A stretch of 64,000 bases of DNA from Brevibacillus sp. DP1.3A (GTDB lineage Bacteria; Bacillota; Bacilli; Brevibacillales; Brevibacillaceae): NCBI RefSeq assembly GCF_013284245.2, contig NZ_CP085876.1:4614001-4678000 (forward strand). The letters are read 5' to 3'. The translations under genes and the position numbers were made by a program. Numbering within the stretch: position 1 is the first letter of the stretch; every line of letters begins with the position of its first letter. Below the pieces are notes generated by a model. That model made no database searches, was not told the origin of the DNA, and was given only the letters and a program-made list of their open reading frames with translations. Below are positions 7,003 to 13,709 of this stretch, in pieces.

Positions 7003-7290
7003 TTAATCTTCGACTTCATTCCAACCATATGGATAAAGAGTGGTAATACTACCGTCTTCTATTACTAACTTATATTCATCACCGTCGGATTTACCTCTAT
7101 ATGCTTTTTTGCTAAATTTATCCTCATCAAGCTGCTCTGTGATCCATTTAGGATTATTTTTGTAGTTAATTACATCTTGAATGATCTTTTCAATATCATT
7201 CATGGAAGTACCGGGATCAAACATTGATAGAGGATCCTTACCATAGCCATTATAGTCATTTGTCCAGTACTTTGGATGGTGTCTTGAAAA
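7003..7290 (-). pseudogene. Orphan C-terminal fragment, possibly of a polymorphic toxin
   Basis: The frame is open from 7290 to 7003 but the only clear ATG (7224) is internal and has no ribosome site. The residues before it (YWTNDYNGYGKDPLSMFDPG) read as a continuation of a longer protein, and an in-frame TAA at 7291-7293 closes the upstream side. I do not recognise the domain. A short C-terminal module cut off from a body is typical of orphan toxin tips, but this is inference. Confidence 0.4.
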
Positions 7291-7519
7291 TTAAGTGGGA
7301 CCCTAATCTACCGGATCTAACTCCTTTAGTCTCTTCACATTCTCCAAATCGTGTTTGTTCCTCGGTATTAGGGTTCTTAAAGTGTCCATATCTAAATTCC
7401 CCTTCGTTCCTCGATAAGCCAACCTTGTTCATTTCCTCCCTAGCCTGTATTCACAAGTAATGTTGTGTTTAACTGGGTTCAGTTCTAAAGCTGCCACTAA
7501 ATGGGTTAACTTTAGTTAG
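7291..7519. other. No gene seen
   Basis: AT-rich DNA upstream of the first intron-like cassette. No supported frame, hairpin or RNA gene was found. Confidence 0.5.
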
Positions 7520-7548
7520 AAGACAGATTTGAATATGTGACCTATGTT
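7520..7548 (+). promoter_or_regulatory. Candidate promoter of cassette 1
   Basis: AAGACA (7520-7525), a 17-nt spacer and TATGTT (7543-7548). The -10-like hexamer ends six bases before the conserved GCCCG that begins the repeated RNA, the same spacing as in cassettes 2 and 3. Confidence 0.4.
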
Positions 7549-7554
7549 AAAGTT

Positions 7555-7669
7555 GCCCGTTGTAAAAACTTTCTTATCCGTTGATGGAACGCCGTGTGCG
7601 ATGAAAGTCGCCCGCACGGTGTAGGCTCGTTCGAATACCTTCGATTAGTGAAGGGAATAAGACGAGAAT
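7555..7669 (+). ncRNA. Group II intron 3' segment, cassette 1 (domains V and VI)
   Basis: 7589-7622 folds as a canonical 34-nt domain V: CGC triad at positions 2-4, GAAA tetraloop and a 2-nt bulge at 24-25. After the linker AGG, domain VI has a basal stem CTCGT/ACGAG, an upper stem CCTTC/GAAGG and unpaired adenosines on its 3' side before AAT, the proposed intron end at 7669. The segment begins with GCCCGTTGTAA, shared by all three cassettes, perhaps the 3' strand of domain IV. Domains I-III and an intron-encoded reverse transcriptase are absent from the window. Confidence 0.82.
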
Positions 7670-7987
7670 AGCGAAACGAAACCAATTAATGATGTTGTAA
7701 TTTCTGGGTCTGGTTGGCATGTGTCTCATGGAAGATTTGTTGATTTTTACTATACCGCCCCACAGGACGCCGCATCTGAGAAAGTCTTACAGTCTACGGA
7801 CAATGGAGAAACTTGGGAGGATGCTTACCTGCCATTAGGGATTAAATCCGGCTCCTCTAATGGGATTCCCATGCATTCTGTACGTGCTGCTCAGTTAGAG
7901 GCAGGAAAAACCTATCTATTTAAGGTTGTCATTACAGGTGGTAAGAACGAAGGCGAATCAAATGTTATTACTCAAACAGTAATGTAA
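7670..7987 (+). other. Proposed alternative 3' exon 1 (fibronectin/Ig-like domain)
   Basis: The frame is open from AGC at 7670, directly after the proposed 3' splice site, to TAA at 7985-7987: 105 residues beginning SETKPINDVVISGSGW. No ATG with a ribosome site exists (the GTG at 7721 is internal to the domain), so the frame makes sense as an exon rather than a free gene. The content is beta-rich and Thr/Ser/Gly-rich, with the ending TYLFKVVITGGKNEGESNVI resembling a fibronectin III-like surface domain. The exon ends in its own terminator. Confidence 0.6.
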
Positions 7988-7997
7988 TCCATCAACG

Positions 7998-8026
7998 GCC
8001 CTCGGGGATAGTCCGGGGGTTATTTT
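7998..8026 (+). terminator. Terminator of cassette 1
   Basis: GCCCTCGG-ggatagt-CCGGGGGT followed by TATTTTT. The preceding CCATCAACG is conserved in the same place in the other two cassettes. Confidence 0.75.
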
Positions 8027-8098
8027 TATCGCTTGGACTACGTTTGTACAAATCGTGTGTTTTGTAAATTTGTTTAGCTTTTGTTCAGTAGTGTTATA

Positions 8099-8104
8099 TA
8101 TACT
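8099..8104 (+). promoter_or_regulatory. Candidate -10 element of cassette 2
   Basis: TATACT ends six bases before the conserved GCCCG at 8111. An overlapping alternative is TTGTTC (8081-8086) with a 17-nt spacer to TGATAT (8104-8109). The -35 is weak in either case. Confidence 0.4.
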
Positions 8105-8110
8105 GATATA

Positions 8111-8227
8111 GCCCGTTGTAATTTTTCACCTTTTTCCGTTGATGGAACGCCGTGTGCGATGAAAGTCGCCTGCACGGTGTAGGCTCGAACAAAAACCCTC
8201 ACAAACAGAAGGAAATAAGTCGAGAAT
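8111..8227 (+). ncRNA. Group II intron 3' segment, cassette 2 (domains V and VI)
   Basis: Domain V at 8147-8180 differs from cassette 1 only in the bulge (CT instead of CC), which leaves the helix intact. Domain VI has basal stem CTCGA/TCGAG, a compensatory T-A to A-T change relative to cassette 1. The proposed intron end is AAT at 8227. The 5' start GCCCGTTGTAA and the pre-domain V block TCCGTTGATGGAACG are conserved while the bases between vary. The upper domain VI stem is imperfect here. Confidence 0.82.
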
Positions 8228-8518
8228 AGCAATCACAAACCAAAAATTATCAAGCAACTCGATGTTTTCCAATTAACTTTGAGATTCCCGAATGGACTAC
8301 ACGCGTTTTCGGATTCTATTAGGGATCCCGACGATGATCCTCTAACTTATTCCATTACTCTAAGTGACAGTAGTATTGCTCAAGTATCCATTGACAGTTC
8401 AACTGGTTATGCTAACTTCACCGCATTAAAAGCAGGCCAAACTACTGGTACTATTACAGCGAGTGATGGAATTAGTGGTGAAGTATCTTATAGTTTCATT
8501 TTTAAAGTTATTGAGTAG
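8228..8518 (+). other. Proposed alternative 3' exon 2 (cadherin/Ig-like domain)
   Basis: Open from AGC at 8228 to TAG at 8516-8518: 96 residues beginning SNHKPKIIKQLDVFQ, in the same phase as exons 1 and 3. It carries a cadherin-like core (FSDSIRDPDDDPLTYSI, then TALKAGQTTGTITASDG), as in the Ig-like repeats of bacterial surface proteins. It lacks a start codon with a ribosome site. Compared with exon 3, the segment after position 12 differs, so the two are diverged homologues rather than recent copies. Confidence 0.65.
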
Positions 8519-8531
8519 TTTCCATCGACGA

Positions 8532-8561
8532 ACCCTTAGGAAATCCTAGGGGTCTCTTTTT
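8532..8561 (+). terminator. Terminator of cassette 2
   Basis: ACCCTTAGG-aaat-CCTAGGGGT followed by CTCTTTTT, preceded by conserved CCATCGACG. Confidence 0.8.
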
Positions 8562-8638
8562 ACTAAATAACTAATGAGTTAAAGTCGGTCCTTATTTATG
8601 GTATTGTATTTTGACTGACAAATTTTGAGGTGAAGCAA

Positions 8639-8899
8639 TTGATTTACGCTAAAGTAAAAAACATTATTGATCGATGGGACCCGATTGGGTTAGTTGGTAT
8701 AGATCCCGAACACGATCATTACCGATTTGAAATAAATGAGATTATTAAACTTCTTCAATCTAACTACAGCACCCCTGAAGAGTTGGCCAAACATGTAGAA
8801 AGCATTTTCATCGAATACTTCGATGACGAAATTTATAATCGTCCGTTCGCTGAATGTCTGGATGTCGCTCGCATTCTAGTTACAATCAATAGCGATTAA
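8639..8899 (+). CDS. DUF1871-like small protein
   Basis: 86 residues from a TTG at 8639 with GAGGTG at 8627-8632; a GTG at 8630 lies inside that site. The pattern IIDRWDPIGLVGIDPEHDHY, EINEIIKLL and the later PEELAKHVESIFIEYF fits the DUF1871 family, small single-domain proteins common in Bacillales with no established role. It stands alone between cassettes 2 and 3 on the same strand, so cassette 3 would need its own transcription start or read-through from here. Confidence 0.6.
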   Translation: MIYAKVKNIIDRWDPIGLVGIDPEHDHYRFEINEIIKLLQSNYSTPEELAKHVESIFIEYFDDEIYNRPFAECLDVARILVTINSD

Positions 8900-9221
8900 C
8901 AATTAACGAATGTCTTTTAAGTGCTGCATTTACCTTTTCCCTCCATCTTCTGAATACACATTGTGTATCCTCATGAGAAACCAGACTTGCACGAGCCTAA
9001 TATGACACAATGGTGCGTAACATTTGTTGGAAGCGGCAGCTTGGCCTGTTGAGAAAAGCAGTCTTTTAACATAAGTCGGAATACAAAAAATTTCAACTCA
9101 CTGGAGACAGTCGGTTTTTGTTTTGTCTTGAGTAGGTAATTGAGTCCATTTTCCTCAATTACTGTTGTGTTAATTACTGCAGACTCTGTTCAAAAACTCG
9201 TAAATTACTAACTTTGGTTAG
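8900..9221. other. Intergenic, no gene seen
   Basis: 322 bp with no supported frame. It contains a near-palindrome ATACACATTGTGTAT at about 8952-8966 and the start of the cassette 3 promoter region. Confidence 0.5.
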
Positions 9222-9226
9222 TTGAC

Positions 9227-9254
9227 TTGAAATCTCAATGCATTTTAATCTAAT
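9227..9254 (+). promoter_or_regulatory. Candidate promoter of cassette 3
   Basis: TTGAAA (9227-9232), a 16-nt spacer and TCTAAT (9249-9254), with the conserved GCCCG starting at 9258. An overlapping TTGACT/TAATCT pair (9222, 9246) is also possible. This is the best promoter match of the three cassettes. Confidence 0.5.
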
Positions 9255-9257
9255 GTT

Positions 9258-9373
9258 GCCCGTTGTAAATATCCTTTTTATCCGTCGATGGAACGCCGTG
9301 TGCGATGAAAGTCGCCCGCACGGTGTAGGCTCGAATGAAAACCCTTACTAAGAGAAGGGGATAAGTCGAGAAT
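9258..9373 (+). ncRNA. Group II intron 3' segment, cassette 3 (domains V and VI)
   Basis: Domain V at 9293-9326 is identical to cassette 1. Domain VI has basal stem CTCGA/TCGAG and upper stem CCCTT/AAGGG, again with unpaired adenosines before the closing stem. The proposed intron end AAT is at 9373. The shared start GCCCGTTGTAA is followed by a variable pyrimidine-rich stretch and then TCCGTCGATGGAACG. Confidence 0.82.
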
Positions 9374-9664
9374 AGCAATCGACCACCTGTAGTAGTTAGT
9401 CCCATTCCGGATCAAATAATGCACCCTCTGATACCTATGATCACTGTTAACGTGGCAGGGAATTTTTCCGACCCGGATGGAGAACCTTTGACCTTCTCGG
9501 TTTCCTCTATTGATGGAAGTACAGCTACAGCCACTGTAGATGCATCGGGAATCGTACAAATTTCTAGATTTCCCAGTCAAATGGGTATCGTTACAGTGAC
9601 AATCACAGCCACTGATACCAAAGGAGCAACGGTCTGGGATGCTTTCCAAGTCGATATGTTTTAG
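9374..9664 (+). other. Proposed alternative 3' exon 3 (cadherin/Ig-like domain)
   Basis: Open from AGC at 9374 to TAG at 9662-9664: 96 residues beginning SNRPPVVVSPIPDQI, the classic start of a cadherin-like bacterial surface repeat, followed by NFSDPDGEPLTFSV and TITATDTKGATV. It has the same phase and first codon as exons 1 and 2 and no ribosome site. The ATG at 9419 lies inside the domain and is unlikely to initiate. Confidence 0.7.
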
Positions 9665-9712
9665 CCATTTCTGGTGCTTCATGATCATGTAAATGCAGAA
9701 ATTCCATTAACG

Positions 9713-9744
9713 CACCCTTGGGATATCCAGGGGTGTATTTTTTT
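9713..9744 (+). terminator. Terminator of cassette 3
   Basis: CACCCTTGG-gatat-CCAGGGGTG followed by TATTTTTTT, preceded by conserved CCATTAACG. Confidence 0.85.
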
Positions 9745-9787
9745 CATTACTGAAAGTCTCTTCCTTCTTAACAAAATTACCGTTGTG

Positions 9788-10237
9788 TTAAGCACGCGTC
9801 TCAATCGCTTCAATCGTCCTTTTGGCTGCTTCACAAATGACCGCTGGATCAATAGCGAATATGAGTGGTGGAACATGAGATTCGAATGTAAATCTGATGT
9901 ATGCATCTGACTCGTTCTTGAATCTATCAACAATCATCCACGCATCGGCTATGTTGTAGAGTGACTGCCAGTGAGTTGCAACCTCTTTTCCATTCTTCCG
10001 CCAAGAGTCAAAGAACTTTTTCGTCCCTCCATCGGTTAGATCAAGCTCTACTTCATGCTTTTCCCATCCCATCACCTTCGTTGCCAGCATGTTGATGACG
10101 TGTTCTTGTTCCTTCCTACGCTTAGCCATCTGTTCGATTGCGGAATTGTCGCAAACGTCTGGCGTGCAAGTGTTGTGAAGAGCAATCGCCACGTCGATGT
10201 TGTGCCCGCAATATCGGCAGTTAGTTGTCCTCGACAT
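9788..10237 (-). CDS. Phage ABA-sandwich domain protein with N-terminal zinc-ribbon-like motif
   Basis: 149 residues. The middle and end (NMLATKVMGWEKHEVEL ... WQSLYNIADAWMIVDRF) match the pattern of the phage ABA-sandwich domain seen in small phage proteins such as the BC1872 group. The N-terminus has CRYCGHN and a later CTPDVC, possible zinc ligands that most such proteins lack. GGGAGG precedes the ATG at 10237. It is probably a phage accessory protein of unknown function, here without phage structural genes nearby. Confidence 0.6.
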   Translation of the reverse strand: MSRTTNCRYCGHNIDVAIALHNTCTPDVCDNSAIEQMAKRRKEQEHVINMLATKVMGWEKHEVELDLTDGGTKKFFDSWRKNGKEVATHWQSLYNIADAWMIVDRFKNESDAYIRFTFESHVPPLIFAIDPAVICEAAKRTIEAIETRA

Positions 10238-10385
10238 CCATCTTTCCTCCCTAACAATTTAGTTAAAAGCCAAATTACTTGAGAATATCCTTACTTGGTT
10301 AAAGCCCGAAAAAATTAAGTCAATCACCTAACAATTTTTAGGTAATATCCTGTAACTGTAAGAAATTAGGAGGAGTTGAGCTTGC

Positions 10386-10742
10386 GTGTATGAATATCAA
10401 ACTGATTTAGGTTACCAAGTGCCGATGTCTTATTTTCAACTTGTGTCACAGCGAAGAGGGGTCGAGTTAAGTACATTTGACATAACGACACATAACGATT
10501 TAGGAAACGGATTTCATCGTTATGTGTGGGAAGGCTTGTCTATAAATAACGATGAATATTTAGTTGTTAGAATTAATGCGGGGAACAGGAAGGTAATCAG
10601 TGCTGGATATGGTGTATCAGATTACGCCCCACTTTATGCTATGGAGAGCCTTCCTTTAGATGTGAATTTGTGGCATATGACTATTTTCAATCAATCCAAT
10701 TTGCAAAGAAGAATATCTTTTTACTTGATTGCAAAAGATTAG
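10386..10742 (+). CDS. Hypothetical protein
   Basis: 118 residues from a GTG at 10386, with AGGAGG about 12 nt upstream (slightly long spacing). I do not recognise it. The protein is beta-rich and aromatic (MYEYQTDLGYQVPMSYFQL..., FHRYVWEGLSINNDEYL) with no signal peptide or membrane helix. It is followed directly by a terminator. Confidence 0.6.
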   Translation: MYEYQTDLGYQVPMSYFQLVSQRRGVELSTFDITTHNDLGNGFHRYVWEGLSINNDEYLVVRINAGNRKVISAGYGVSDYAPLYAMESLPLDVNLWHMTIFNQSNLQRRISFYLIAKD

Positions 10743-10747
10743 GAGGA

Positions 10748-10773
10748 AGAGGTGCTACTCAGTACCTCTTTTC
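10748..10773 (+). terminator. Terminator after 10386-10742
   Basis: AGAGGT-gctactcagt-ACCTCT followed by TTTC. Confidence 0.6.
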
Positions 10774-10788
10774 AAATTACACATCGTG

Positions 10789-11126
10789 TTAAGTTCCAAA
10801 TTCGAATATGTTCATCTGAGCTGTTTCTTTCTGAATACGACTCTCTGCGAATGAATTTGCCCTTAAACGTCCTGTTCTGTGGATCGTACCGTGAGATGCC
10901 GGCTCTGTATCCCACCCTGCAGGAATCTTGAAGTTGCCACGTGTTTTCCTCTTACCCCTGCCTGATTGCCAAATTTACTGCCTTCTGTGTAGGCACCGCC
11001 CCGAAATCCGTTTGCCCACTCGTCCTGTACGCCTGGTTCCTTGATGGCATCTTTGTCGTAGTAGTATCGTTCTGACTTCGAAAGCAGAAAAATGTATTCA
11101 TGGGCAAAATATATAGCAGTACCTCC
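10789..11126 (-). pseudogene. Remnant of a phage-type DNA methyltransferase
   Basis: The minus-strand frame near 11110-10960 reads AHEYIFLLSKSERYYYDKDAI, the block found in beta-class DNA methyltransferases before the FATFP/TRD region. A frame change near 10960 is needed to continue into GNFKIPAGWDTEPASHGTIH, which also fits this family. A stop precedes the fragment upstream, and the catalytic and SAM-binding motifs are missing. So this is a frameshifted internal piece of a decayed methylase. Confidence 0.55.
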
Positions 11127-11441
11127 AGGCTAACCGATCAACCTGGCTTCCTGACACGCTGCTTTTCTGTCCCTTCTGCCATTGATTGCTCACCAGTAGC
11201 ATCGTTTGTTCTTCACTGAAAGACGGCGACAACTTGCATCCCAACTGCCGTGATCGCCTCTGATCTGCTCTTGTGAGACGTTTCCATCCATACTACACAG
11301 GAACAAGATAGCGGCAAACAAATTACATAACCGCCGCCCTTGCTCATTTCTTTTGGTCCTCCATTCTTTTGATTCGTACAATTACCCCTTCCCCCTGCGC
11401 TTTGACTGATCCAATAAGAGCCTCTTGATCAGCAAGCAAAT
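11127..11441. other. Decayed phage-like DNA, no convincing gene
   Basis: Minus-strand fragments such as LLADQEALIGSVKAQGEG and a 44-codon frame with a good ribosome site (GGAGGACCAAAAGAAATG) are present, but none has a recognisable family or length. Best read as decayed phage sequence. Confidence 0.4.
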
Positions 11442-11470
11442 AGAAAAGCCACCCGGCATCCGAGTGGCTT
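11442..11470 (-). terminator. Terminator downstream of sigK
   Basis: GCCACTCGG-atg-CCGGGTGGC followed by TTTTCTATTT on the minus strand, about 110 nt after the sigK stop codon. Confidence 0.75.
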
Positions 11471-11581
11471 CATCCTATTTATTTGTCTGTATTTTACGAG
11501 TGTGAATTCTAACCATTAAAAACACTTGTTGTGTAAACTTTTGTAATTCCCCTCAAAATAGTGTCCTCCGCTACGAACAAA

Positions 11582-11955
11582 CTACCGATTCTGCGGCTGT
11601 TTCGTCCGATAAAACTCATTAAACAACTTCATTAACGCTCGCTTTTCGATACGGGATACATACGAACGAGAAATGCCCAGCTCACGCGCAATTTCGCGCT
11701 GTGTCTTTTCTTTGTCCTGATCAAGCCCAAATCTGCCGATGATGACCTCTTTTTCGCGCTCATCAAGGATGTGAATGTGCTGGTAAATTTTATTGGACTC
11801 CAGCTTGAGCTGTACTGCGTCGACCACTTCGTCGGTTTCAGTGCCAAGGACGTCGATTAAGGTAATTTCATTGCCTTCTTTATCCGTCCCGATTGGGTCG
11901 TGCAAGGATACGTCTTTTTTGGTTTTTTTCAGACTTCTTAGATGCATGAGGATTT
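11582..11955 (-). CDS. sigK: sigK 3' half (C-terminal part of sporulation sigma factor K)
   Basis: Encodes [20 protein letters not shown] and onward through sigma regions 3 and 4, ending [19 protein letters not shown]..., the SpoIIIC-type half of sigma-K. The matching N-terminal half lies 15.7 kb away at 27672-28009 in the same orientation. No ribosome site precedes the in-frame ATG at 11947, so this half is probably not translated alone. It joins the other half after excision of the intervening element: codons ..IENE + ILMHLR.. rebuild the conserved IENEILMHLR, 236 residues in total against 241 in B. subtilis. Sigma-K drives late mother-cell gene expression. Confidence 0.92.
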
Positions 11956-11959
11956 CAAT
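11952..11959 (-). other. Recombination site at the sigK 3' half (att)
   Basis: Minus-strand ATTGAAAT within TGG ATT GAA ATC CTC ATG. It aligns in frame with AATGAGAT at 27669-27676. Exchange anywhere in the shared TGA gives an intact IENEIL junction. Confidence 0.7.
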
Positions 11960-11989
11960 CCAAATGTCAAAAGGGTTGCATAGACAAAC

Positions 11990-13489
11990 TTAGAACGTGT
12001 ATATCTCCACGCTTTCTTCAAATACCCTTACTTCCCTTACCACATGACGAATCAGCTCTTTTTTATCCTCAAAGGTTAGCTCATCCTGTGCCTTCGATAA
12101 ATAATATTCAGCAGCTTCCTGGATCAAGTTGCGGCTATACTCATGATTAATTTGCAGTTTCGTTTGTTCTGTCAACTCACTTAAACGCTGATTTATTTTA
12201 TCTTCCTTCTCCTTCAGTTCTTTCAACTCTTGGCGAATATCTTCTTCACCAATATCTTCTTCGCCGGAAGCAAACAATTTAAGTAATCTCTTGCGACCCG
12301 CTTTTGTTTTTTCGAGATCCTTTTGCAATCGTTCCAACTCCACTTGCTCGAATGGAGTTTCCACTTTATCTTCCATTGCTGCCGCAATCTCGTCAGGATT
12401 ATTCAACCAGTTTGCAACGGTTTCCCAAACTTCATTATCCAGCTGTGTGCATTTGATTCGACGACCGCAGCCCTTGTTTTTTGCACCCGCAGTGTTCTTA
12501 ACGTCGGTGTACTCAAAAACATCCTGACCCCAGTTTTTCGCTTTTCTCCCAGGCATCGTATTTCCGCAAGTACCGCAGCGGACGAGACCACTTAAAAGAT
12601 ATTCGTTGAAGCTTCGGCCCGCCCATCTTCTTCTAGATTCCTTTAGTAGTCGTTGAGCATGTTCAAACTTCATTTCATCAATAATGGATGGGCAGGGCAG
12701 TAATATCCATTCTTCTTTTGGGCGCATTGTCATACGGACTTTCTCATCCGGTTGCCGAAACTGGTTGCCAAGCATCCCTTCTGTATTCCATTTATTCTGA
12801 TAAAACCTCCCCACGTATGCCTCATTCAAGAGCATCTGACGTACCACTTGTCGATGCCATACACTCGCCCCACGCTTTGTAGGAACCCCCTTGCTGGTCA
12901 GGTAAACGGCAATTCCATTTATTCCTTCAACAAGATCATTTGGCTGAGTAAACAGATCAAATACAAGTCGTACTACTGCTGCCTCAGCTTCATTTATTAC
13001 AATCTGTTCCTTCTCAGGATCATAACTGTACCCATATATTTGAAAGTCACGGAGGACGCGGCCTTGTCTTGCCTTTTCTCTTCTTCCACGACTCATACGC
13101 TCATTAATTTTTGCTTTCTCAAATTCAGCAATCGCTCCACGCATACTGTAAAAGAGCTGACCTTCAGGAGTTTTCGCATATTCGCCATTCACGAACACAA
13201 GCTCTATACCACGTTTATCGAATTCATCTGTAATAAGCAGTTGATTCATAAGCTTCCGTGATAAACGATCTGGGTCAAGACAAACGATCTTGGTAATGAC
13301 TCCATCCTTCACATCTTGTCTTAGCCTTGAGAGAGCCGGCCGATCTAGGAACTCGCCTGATACATCATCTATGTACTCGGCAACTTCACTCGTCGCTGCC
13401 TTTTTCCGGCATTCCCTTAACTGATCGTCGAGACTGAATCCGCTCTTTGCCTGTTCCTCTGTACTCACCCTGGCATATATTCCGATCAT
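11990..13489 (-). CDS. spoIVCA: SpoIVCA-like large serine recombinase
   Basis: 499 residues, close to the 500 of B. subtilis SpoIVCA. Order: serine resolvase catalytic domain (about 1-150) opening MIGIYARVSTEEQ with the nucleophile serine in RVS; the recombinase domain (about 155-260); a zinc ribbon near 305-345 (CGTCGN ... GCGRRIKC); and a C-terminal coiled coil (about 370-430) rich in Glu/Lys/Leu. Start ATG at 13489 follows GGAGGGAG. The gene ends 30 bp before the att site beside the sigK 3' half and is transcribed in the same direction as sigK. It should excise the element, as SpoIVCA does under sigma-E control. Confidence 0.93.
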   Translation of the reverse strand: MIGIYARVSTEEQAKSGFSLDDQLRECRKKAATSEVAEYIDDVSGEFLDRPALSRLRQDVKDGVITKIVCLDPDRLSRKLMNQLLITDEFDKRGIELVFVNGEYAKTPEGQLFYSMRGAIAEFEKAKINERMSRGRREKARQGRVLRDFQIYGYSYDPEKEQIVINEAEAAVVRLVFDLFTQPNDLVEGINGIAVYLTSKGVPTKRGASVWHRQVVRQMLLNEAYVGRFYQNKWNTEGMLGNQFRQPDEKVRMTMRPKEEWILLPCPSIIDEMKFEHAQRLLKESRRRWAGRSFNEYLLSGLVRCGTCGNTMPGRKAKNWGQDVFEYTDVKNTAGAKNKGCGRRIKCTQLDNEVWETVANWLNNPDEIAAAMEDKVETPFEQVELERLQKDLEKTKAGRKRLLKLFASGEEDIGEEDIRQELKELKEKEDKINQRLSELTEQTKLQINHEYSRNLIQEAAEYYLSKAQDELTFEDKKELIRHVVREVRVFEESVEIYTF

Positions 13490-13548
13490 AAGGCTTCTCC
13501 CTCCTGTACTTGCTTAATAAATAATGATAACAGGCGGAACGAATACTG

Positions 13549-13590
13549 TCAGCAGAACTTCCCGGTATAATCTTTACATGCACCGTTCAT
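13549..13590 (-). CDS. 13-codon leader ORF upstream of the recombinase
   Basis: AGGAGGGG precedes ATG at 13590, opening MNGACKDYTGKFC and a TGA stop about 60 nt before the recombinase start. The ribosome site is as strong as that of the recombinase. It might be a translated leader affecting recombinase expression, or chance. No attenuator is evident. Confidence 0.35.
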   Translation of the reverse strand: MNGACKDYTGKFC

Positions 13591-13709
13591 CCCCTCCTGT
13601 CGAGAAGATATGCGCGAACGGCTTGTCAAAAGTAGTGCAGTAAATTGAAAATCCCGTCTCCTTAATGGTCAAGGCCCCGTTTAGTGGACAGTAAGAAAAA
13701 CCCGGGCCG

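Noticed and set aside
7555-9373. CRISPR array or phage attachment repeats as an explanation for the three repeats
   Set aside because: The repeats are 550 to 1150 bp apart, about 115 nt long, fold as intron domains V and VI and are each tied to an open exon; spacing and content do not fit CRISPR or att sites.
7555-9373. Retron or riboswitch as an explanation for the repeats
   Set aside because: No reverse transcriptase gene is near and the 34-nt stem with CGC triad, GAAA loop and 2-nt bulge is specific to group II domain V.
9278-9688. 136-codon minus-strand frame across cassette 3
   Set aside because: It lies antisense to the domain V/VI segment and exon 3 and encodes Cys/Ser/Arg-rich sequence with no family.
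12291-13261. Several plus-strand frames opposite the recombinase
   Set aside because: Antisense shadows of an intact, clearly recognisable serine recombinase.
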